A program made the position numbers and the translations under genes. Below the pieces are notes generated by a model. That model did no database searches. It saw nothing but the letters and a program-made list of their open reading frames with translations, and was not told where the DNA came from. Below, piece by piece: positions 59,026-64,000 of a stretch of 64,000 nucleotides of DNA. This stretch comes from Desulfotignum sp. GTDB taxonomy: Bacteria > Desulfobacterota > Desulfobacteria > Desulfobacterales > Desulfobacteraceae. Location: positions 1 through 64,000 of the forward strand of contig JAABUD010000237.1 in assembly GCA_011389555.1 (NCBI GenBank), written 5' to 3'. Within the stretch, counting starts at the first letter, position 1. Each line of letters opens with the position of its first letter.

Positions 59026-60216
59026 TTACTCCAGGGTGATCCAGTCGGTCAAACGTTTCGCTTTACCGCCTTCCAGGCATTTGACCAGAAAGGTCTGGCG
59101 GGTGCCCTGGCGGGAATACATGTCATCCGGATCGAACGGCTTGAAATTCACTTCCGGCCCGATCCCCTTGAATCCGGAAATCTTTTCCATCTCCGCCACA
59201 AACCTTTCCCGGGTCAGGTCGGGTCCGGCATTTTTCAGCGCCTCGACCATGGGTTCGATAAAAATAATGCCGGCCGCATAAAACATGCCCCAGCGCTCCT
59301 CTTTGGCAGCGAACTGCTCGAACACATCCTTTTTGTACTGCTGCATCTGGGGGTGATCCGAATCCGGGAGTTCCCCGAACGTGGCACAGATCACGCCTTC
59401 CCACAGCCCCTTGGAAATATGGGTCATCAGCGGAAAATCGGAACAGGTGCTGGTGCTCATGAACTGGGGGGCGAAATTCATGGCCTTGGCCGTGCCCACG
59501 ATGCGCACTGCATGGCTCACCGTGGTCCACAGCAGCACCATGTCTGCATCGGCTTTTCTCAGTTTCATCACATGGGGTTTCATGTCTGAATCGCTTTTTT
59601 CCACGGGCACCTGGGCCACCGTCTCCATGCCATGAACTTTCAATTCCTCGATGGCGCCCCGCAGGCCGTTCTTTCCGTATTCATCATTCAGATAGGCCAC
59701 GGCCACCCGTTTTTTGCCCATCTCTTCCACGGCATACCCCACCAGGGCCCGGGCTTCGTTGTAATACAGCGGATAGACCCCGAACAGATATTTTTGCGGC
59801 GGCGATACCCAGTGCAGGGATCCGGCTGCCGGCCCTACCCAGGGAATTTTTCTTTCCATGAGATAATCTTTGACCGCCAGGCCCGGTGACGTCCCCACAC
59901 CCGAAGCCCAGGCAAAAATTCCGGTCCCCTCCTGGAGCTCTTTGACCCCGGCCAGGGTTTTGGCCGGGTTGTACCCGTCATCAAACATATGGTACACGAG
60001 TTTACGGCCATGGATCCCACCCGTTGAATTGATCCATTTAAAATAATCCCCGGTACCCCGGGCCACCGATCCCCAGGCCGCGGCCGGGCCGGTCTGGGGG
60101 CCCCACTGACCGATGTGGATTTCAGTGTCGGTCACCCCTTCCTCACTCCAGGCCAGTGACACAGACATCAGCAGAAACACCATACACCCGAACAATACCA
60201 TCAAGCCTTTTTTCAT
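59026..60216 (-). CDS. livK: Periplasmic substrate-binding protein, LivK-like
   Basis: A 396-aa secreted binding protein: signal peptide MKKGLMVLFGCMVFLLMS with cleavage near the SLAWSEEG segment, then TEIHIGQWGPQTGPAAAWG at the start of the type I binding fold, and YFKWINSTGGIHGRKL. GGAGG precedes ATG 60216. The ligand is unknown; the acyl-CoA ligase suggests a carboxylate, which is an inference. Confidence 0.9.
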   Translation of the reverse strand: MKKGLMVLFGCMVFLLMSVSLAWSEEGVTDTEIHIGQWGPQTGPAAAWGSVARGTGDYFKWINSTGGIHGRKLVYHMFDDGYNPAKTLAGVKELQEGTGIFAWASGVGTSPGLAVKDYLMERKIPWVGPAAGSLHWVSPPQKYLFGVYPLYYNEARALVGYAVEEMGKKRVAVAYLNDEYGKNGLRGAIEELKVHGMETVAQVPVEKSDSDMKPHVMKLRKADADMVLLWTTVSHAVRIVGTAKAMNFAPQFMSTSTCSDFPLMTHISKGLWEGVICATFGELPDSDHPQMQQYKKDVFEQFAAKEERWGMFYAAGIIFIEPMVEALKNAGPDLTRERFVAEMEKISGFKGIGPEVNFKPFDPDDMYSRQGTRQTFLVKCLEGGKAKRLTDWITLE

Positions 60217-60305
60217 GACATCCTCCTTTGTATCGGTTGTGAGGTCGTTTGTGCGGGACCACAACAGGCCAATAAGCCAATCCCGACCCCGCCCGGCCTC
60301 TTTTT

Positions 60306-61181
60306 TTACACTTTCTTCACGTAATGCCTGGCAAACAGGCCGCTGGGTTTGAAACAGAGCACCAGCACAATGATGGCAAAGGCCACCACGGATTTGAATT
60401 CAATGGACACATATCCGCCGAACAGGTTCTCGATGATCCCCAGCAGATAGGCGGCCGCCACGGCCCCGGGCAGGGAGGTCATGCCCCCCATGACCGCGGC
60501 CGCAAACCCTTTGAGCATGGGGTCCCACATCATGAACGGATGCATGATCACCGGGGATATCAACAGCCCGGCCGTGGCCCCCACCACCGATGAAATCGCC
60601 CAGGTCATCATCATGATCCGGTTGGTGCGGACCCCCACAATCTTTGCTGCCACCGCATTCTGCTGGGTCGCTTTCATGGCCAGTCCCAGCCGGGTGAATC
60701 TGAAGAAAAAAAACAGCAGACACATCAGAACCAGGGCCGATACCAGGGTCAACACCTCCAGTTTGGCAATGAAGAGATCACCGATGATAAAACTGTCATA
60801 AGGGCCGATGGGAAAAGGCATGGTTTTCTGCTCCGCCCCGAATTTCCAGGAAACCAGCCCCAGCAGGATCATTTCCAGTCCGATGGTGATGACAATGGTG
60901 CCCAGAATGTTGGGATCTTTGGCCCTCCTGAGCACGGCGAACTCCAGGAACGCCCCCAGGAATGCGGCAAACACCAGGGCCAGACAGAACGCCAGCCAGA
61001 CCGGATAGCTGAATGCCGTGAGCAGCATCATGGTGAAAAATGAGGTCGCCAGGGCCATCTCTCCCTGGGCGAAATTGGGGACCTCGGAGGTCTTGTAAAT
61101 GATCACCATGGCAAGCCCCATGAGTGCGTAAGAACTGCCCACTGCCACACCGCTGACAACCATCTGCAAAAAATCAATCAT
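60306..61181 (-). CDS. livH: Branched-chain-type ABC permease LivH
   Basis: A 291-aa permease with about eight helices. GSSYALMGLAMVIIYKTSEVPNFAQGEM is the LivH N-terminal block, and AVAAYLLGIIENLF is near the end. The start is ATG 61181 (MIDFLQ) with GGAAG 6 nt upstream. Confidence 0.92.
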   Translation of the reverse strand: MIDFLQMVVSGVAVGSSYALMGLAMVIIYKTSEVPNFAQGEMALATSFFTMMLLTAFSYPVWLAFCLALVFAAFLGAFLEFAVLRRAKDPNILGTIVITIGLEMILLGLVSWKFGAEQKTMPFPIGPYDSFIIGDLFIAKLEVLTLVSALVLMCLLFFFFRFTRLGLAMKATQQNAVAAKIVGVRTNRIMMMTWAISSVVGATAGLLISPVIMHPFMMWDPMLKGFAAAVMGGMTSLPGAVAAAYLLGIIENLFGGYVSIEFKSVVAFAIIVLVLCFKPSGLFARHYVKKV

Positions 61182-61275
61182 ACCCGCTTCCTTTCCCACA
61201 CACCATCCATCCTCTGATACCCGACCCCCCAACCTGAAAAAAGACCTGAAAAAAAGCCGGCCCCGGCCCTGGTTA

Positions 61276-62325
61276 TCAAAACGGCCAGGTCCGCCAGTAC
61301 CGTTTGGTTCTCAGCCATACCCCGTAAAGCCCCAGGGGCTCGAACAGCATGATGGCCACCATGATGGAACCGAACACGATATACTGAATATTGGACACCC
61401 CGGTGATGGAAAACCAGGATTTGGACAGGGTTTCCAGCCAGTCTCCCAGCAGGGGGATGTTCAGGATATTTCTGAGTTTCAGATCCAGCCAGCACAGCAG
61501 GCCGGCCCCCACCACCGGCCCCACCAGAGACCCCAGGCCCCCCACCACCACCATGGCCAGAAACATGATGGACATCATCAAAGTAAAGATTTCCGGTTCG
61601 ATGAACCGGAGGACAAACGCATAGAGACCACCGCCGATGCCGGCGTAAAATGCGGACACGGCAAAGGCCAGGGTTTTGTAGAACACGATGTTCACGCCCA
61701 TGGTCTGGGCCGCGATATCCGCATCCCGGATCGCAATGAAAGCCCGGCCCACCCGGGTCTTGATCAGGCTTCGCATGCCCAGCAGCAGCAGCACCGTGAT
61801 TCCGATCAGAAGAAAATAAAACTGCCGGTCCGTGTCCACCGCCCAGGGGCCGATGACCAGATCCGGTGCATGGAGCCCTTCTCTGCCGCCGAACAGTTCC
61901 AGGCGCCCAATCACCTGGGTGATGGTCAGCCCGAATCCCAGTGTGGCGATAGCCAGGTAAGGGCCTTCCAGGCGCAGGGCCGGCAGGCCCAGGAGAAACC
62001 CGAATCCGGCCGCCACCAGTCCGGCGCAGGGCAGTGCCACAAGAAAGGGTAACCCGGCGCTGGTCATGAGAATCACCGTGCCATAGGCCCCGATGGCAAA
62101 AAAACCGGCATGGCCCAGGCTGATCTGCCCCGTATATCCCACCAGCAGGTTCAGGCCGACGGCCACAATGATGTTGATGGCGATATAGTTGGCCACATAC
62201 ACGTAATAATTGCTGACAACAAAAGGAAACATCAGAAGCGTCACCATGAGCACGGCCAGCCAGAACAAAACCACCGGCGACGTGACAAGCTGAACATCTT
62301 CATAATAATCGCGCTTCATATCCAT
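61276..62325 (-). CDS. livM: Branched-chain-type ABC permease LivM
   Basis: A 349-aa permease with about ten helices. NLLVGYTGQISLGHAGFFAIGAYG and AFIAIRDADIAAQTMGVN are the LivM marks. ATG 62325 has GGGAG 8 nt upstream. First gene of the operon; transcription runs livM-livH-livK-livG-livF-ligase. Confidence 0.92.
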   Translation of the reverse strand: MDMKRDYYEDVQLVTSPVVLFWLAVLMVTLLMFPFVVSNYYVYVANYIAINIIVAVGLNLLVGYTGQISLGHAGFFAIGAYGTVILMTSAGLPFLVALPCAGLVAAGFGFLLGLPALRLEGPYLAIATLGFGLTITQVIGRLELFGGREGLHAPDLVIGPWAVDTDRQFYFLLIGITVLLLLGMRSLIKTRVGRAFIAIRDADIAAQTMGVNIVFYKTLAFAVSAFYAGIGGGLYAFVLRFIEPEIFTLMMSIMFLAMVVVGGLGSLVGPVVGAGLLCWLDLKLRNILNIPLLGDWLETLSKSWFSITGVSNIQYIVFGSIMVAIMLFEPLGLYGVWLRTKRYWRTWPF

Positions 62326-62378
62326 GGGCCACACTCCCTGAAGGGTAATCCGCTCGTTCGGCAAACTTGTCCTATACT

Positions 62379-62406
62379 CTTATGGGTTTCACCGGTTGTT
62401 TGTCAA
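62379..62406 (-). promoter_or_regulatory. Sigma70-type promoter of the livM operon
   Basis: On the minus strand, a perfect TTGACA (62401-62406), a 16-nt spacer and CATAAG (62379-62384, 4 of 6 to consensus). About 50 nt of leader would precede livM. Confidence 0.5.
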
Positions 62407-62499
62407 GAAGAAAAAAAAATGACCGGGATCCGGCATTTATGTGCTTGACTTAATGATCCAGATATGGTTTAGCTCAATAAACTTAACGGAGCGTTTCAC

Positions 62500-62574
62500 A
62501 TGAATTACCGCATCACAGACAGACCCTGTTACTATTTCTGGTATTATTATACAGAACTGCCTGGGCTGCGATAA
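62500..62574 (+). CDS. Aromatic-rich leader peptide of DAHP synthase
   Basis: A 24-aa ORF, ATG 62500 to TAA 62574, with GGAG 8 nt upstream. Residues 11-17 are YYFWYYY, and Tyr3 adds a sixth Tyr. Such a run, followed by a terminator and then a gene for aromatic amino acid synthesis, is the hallmark of trp/phe-type attenuators: ribosome stalling at Tyr (or Phe/Trp) codons would favour an antiterminator. It is too short for ordinary gene finding. Confidence 0.8.
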   Translation: MNYRITDRPCYYFWYYYTELPGLR

Positions 62575-62594
62575 ACCAACACTTCATATCAAAC

Positions 62595-62631
62595 AAAAAG
62601 CCGCAGGCACTCACACCGTCTGCGGCTTTTT
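62595..62631 (+). terminator. Attenuator terminator before DAHP synthase
   Basis: A 12-bp stem, AAAAAGCCGCAG with CTGCGGCTTTTT, and a 13-nt loop, 20 nt after the leader stop and 55 nt before the aroF ATG. The leader's 3' end offers alternative pairing: GCCTG (62559-62563) with CAGGC (62604-62608), or CTGCG (62566-62570) with CGCAG (62602-62606), which would block the terminator. Confidence 0.85.
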
Positions 62632-62685
62632 GCATTTCAAGGGCTTTGGGCGGCAGGGTTCTGATGACCGGCAAAGGAGACCGCC

Positions 62686-63723
62686 ATGAAAAAGACCTTT
62701 GACATCCACGTAAAAGAGTTCAAACCCCTGATATCCCCCACAAAGATGAAGCAGGTTCTGCCATTGACGGAGGGGGCCGTTCAAACGGTTGTTTCCGGCC
62801 GAAAAGAGGTCGTGGATATTCTGACGGGACACGACGAACGCCTGCTGGTCATTGCCGGACCCTGTTCCATCCATGATCCGGAAGCGGCCCTGGAATACGC
62901 GCAAAAAATGATGGCACTGCGCCGGGAAGTATCCGATAAAATCAACCTGATCATGCGGGTATATTTTGAGAAACCCCGCACCACCGTGGGGTGGAAAGGA
63001 CTGATCAACGATCCGTTTCTGGATGCCTCTTTCAATGTCAATGCCGGCCTGGAGAGTGCCAGAAAACTGCTCATCGATATCAATGACACAGGACTGCCCA
63101 CGGCCACGGAAATACTGGACCCCATCACTCCTCAGTATATTGCCGGGCTGCTCGCCTGGGTGGCCATCGGGGCCCGGACCACCGAGTCCCAGACCCACCG
63201 GGAAATGGCATCGGGCCTGTCCATGCCCGTGGGGTTCAAGAACAGCACAGACGGGCGGATTTCAGCGGCCGTCAACGCCATTCAGGCAGCCGGATCTCCC
63301 CAGCATTTTCTGGGCATTGACCCGGACGGCCGGTCCGCAGTGGTTTCCACCCGGGGCAACCCGTTCTGCCACCTGGTTCTGCGGGGCGGCGGCACACCGA
63401 ACTATGATCCGGTGTCCGTGGGACGGGCCCAGGCCATTCTTCAGCACAAACACCTGTCGGACGGCCTGATCATTGACTGTTCCCATGACAATTCCGGCCA
63501 GAAACATACGGGTCAGGCATTTGTGTTCAAAAGCGCACTGGACCAGCGGCTTGAAGGCAATTCCGGTATCCGGGGCCTGATGCTGGAAAGCAACCTGTTT
63601 GAAGGCCGCCAGAACTGCCCCGGGGACCGGTGTGCCCTTGAGTACGGGGTATCCATCACGGATGAATGCATCTCATGGCAGACGACCACCCAATTGATCC
63701 GGTGCGCTTACAGCCGGTTGTGA
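62686..63723 (+). CDS. aroF: 3-deoxy-7-phosphoheptulonate synthase (DAHP synthase, AroF/G/H type)
   Basis: A 345-aa class I DAHP synthase that joins PEP and erythrose-4-phosphate, the first step of the shikimate pathway. IAGPCSIHDPEAALEYA, MRVYFEKPRTTVGWKGLINDP, and GARTTESQTHR are present; the metal residues lie in the DCSHDNSGQK and late ECISW segments. The Tyr-rich leader suggests control by tyrosine supply. AAAGGAGA is 5 nt before the ATG. Confidence 0.95.
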   Translation: MKKTFDIHVKEFKPLISPTKMKQVLPLTEGAVQTVVSGRKEVVDILTGHDERLLVIAGPCSIHDPEAALEYAQKMMALRREVSDKINLIMRVYFEKPRTTVGWKGLINDPFLDASFNVNAGLESARKLLIDINDTGLPTATEILDPITPQYIAGLLAWVAIGARTTESQTHREMASGLSMPVGFKNSTDGRISAAVNAIQAAGSPQHFLGIDPDGRSAVVSTRGNPFCHLVLRGGGTPNYDPVSVGRAQAILQHKHLSDGLIIDCSHDNSGQKHTGQAFVFKSALDQRLEGNSGIRGLMLESNLFEGRQNCPGDRCALEYGVSITDECISWQTTTQLIRCAYSRL

Positions 63724-63739
63724 CTGTTGTTTCCGGTGC

Positions 63740-64000
63740 TCAGGCATCCACTGATGCGGCTTTCAACTGTCCGGAGATGCACTGCACCAGCATCAGGGAA
63801 ATGACACTCAATCCCGCCCCGGCAAAAAAAGGGATCCGGTAGTCGATCAGCCAGAGCAGCCCGCCCACTGCCGGGAGCACCACCGCTGCGACATGATTGA
63901 TGGTGAACCCCATGGCCATGCTGGGAGCGATATCCCGGGGATCGGCAATTTTCTGGAAAAAGGTGTTGATGGCAATGGCGAAATTGAAAAATATATGGTC
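63740..64000 (-). CDS. MFS-type transporter (C-terminal part, cut by window edge)
   Basis: The minus strand is open from the window edge to TGA at 63740, 86 residues. It contains helices and NFAIAINTFFQKIADPRDIAPSMAMGFTINHVAAVV, then LIDYRIPFFAGAGLSVISL, typical of the last membrane segments of an MFS permease. The substrate cannot be told. It converges on aroF with 16 nt between. Confidence 0.7.
   Translation of the reverse strand, partial: DHIFFNFAIAINTFFQKIADPRDIAPSMAMGFTINHVAAVVLPAVGGLLWLIDYRIPFFAGAGLSVISLMLVQCISGQLKAASVDA

Noticed and set aside
62445-62473. TTGACT as the -35 of the aroF leader promoter
   Set aside because: The sequence 16-18 nt downstream is a poor -10, so it was not listed as a feature; the promoter needs mapping.

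Overview
The window reads as an anaerobic, Gram-negative deltaproteobacterium (Desulfobacterota), most like the Desulfobacteraceae. This is an inference from gene content and protein style, not from a database match. Evidence for an LPS outer membrane is lipid A, Kdo and Lpt genes. Evidence for a selenium-using anaerobe is selB plus a HesB-like protein gene with an in-frame TGA. DNA is moderately GC-rich, genes are tightly packed, and many neighbours overlap by 1-30 nt. No phage, insertion sequence, CRISPR array or rRNA was seen.

Layout, left third. 1-9.2 kb: an edge-truncated dimethylglycine/sarcosine-dehydrogenase-like flavoprotein, MTA phosphorylase, a DUF1847-surE-PGPGW operon, tRNA-Arg, a 59-aa unannotated small protein, mtgA, tRNA-His, a small membrane protein with selB, and hemW. 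9.4-22.2 kb: an envelope block. On the plus strand are kdnA-kdnB-kdsB, the gene order used to make CMP-8-amino-Kdo, plus a glycosyltransferase. On the minus strand are lptF-lptG-waaA-lpxK-acyltransferase-ELM1-glycosyltransferase-YrbL-like kinase fold.

Middle. 22.2-26.9 kb: thiN, the HesB-like selenoprotein, a U32-type protein, galE, an ATP-grasp protein and an unknown. 27.0-30.1 kb: birA-bioY-bioM-bioN, a biotin sensing and uptake unit with a BirA operator over the birA start codon. 30.2-36.3 kb: a protein with two RHH-like repeats, a Gld-type ABC exporter set, a DUF4340 protein and plsC. 36.5-55.1 kb: a nearly complete division and cell wall (dcw) cluster, mraZ-rsmH-ftsL-ftsI-murEF fusion-mraY-murD-ftsW-murG-murC-murB-ftsQ-ftsA-ftsZ, followed by a radical SAM protein.

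Right end. 55.1-55.6 kb has no gene but holds a 189-nt near-palindromic hairpin. 55.6-62.3 kb is a minus-strand livM-livH-livK-livG-livF-acyl-CoA ligase operon, which suggests uptake of a carboxylate-type substrate followed by CoA activation. 62.5-63.7 kb is DAHP synthase, preceded by a 24-aa leader peptide containing YYFWYYY and a strong terminator: a transcription attenuator keyed to aromatic amino acids. The window ends inside an MFS transporter.

The best candidates for new biology are the aromatic leader/attenuator of DAHP synthase, the selenocysteine HesB protein with its SECIS-like hairpin, the giant hairpin at 55.2-55.4 kb, the BirA operator that overlaps the start codon, and the 59-aa protein at 4.5 kb.
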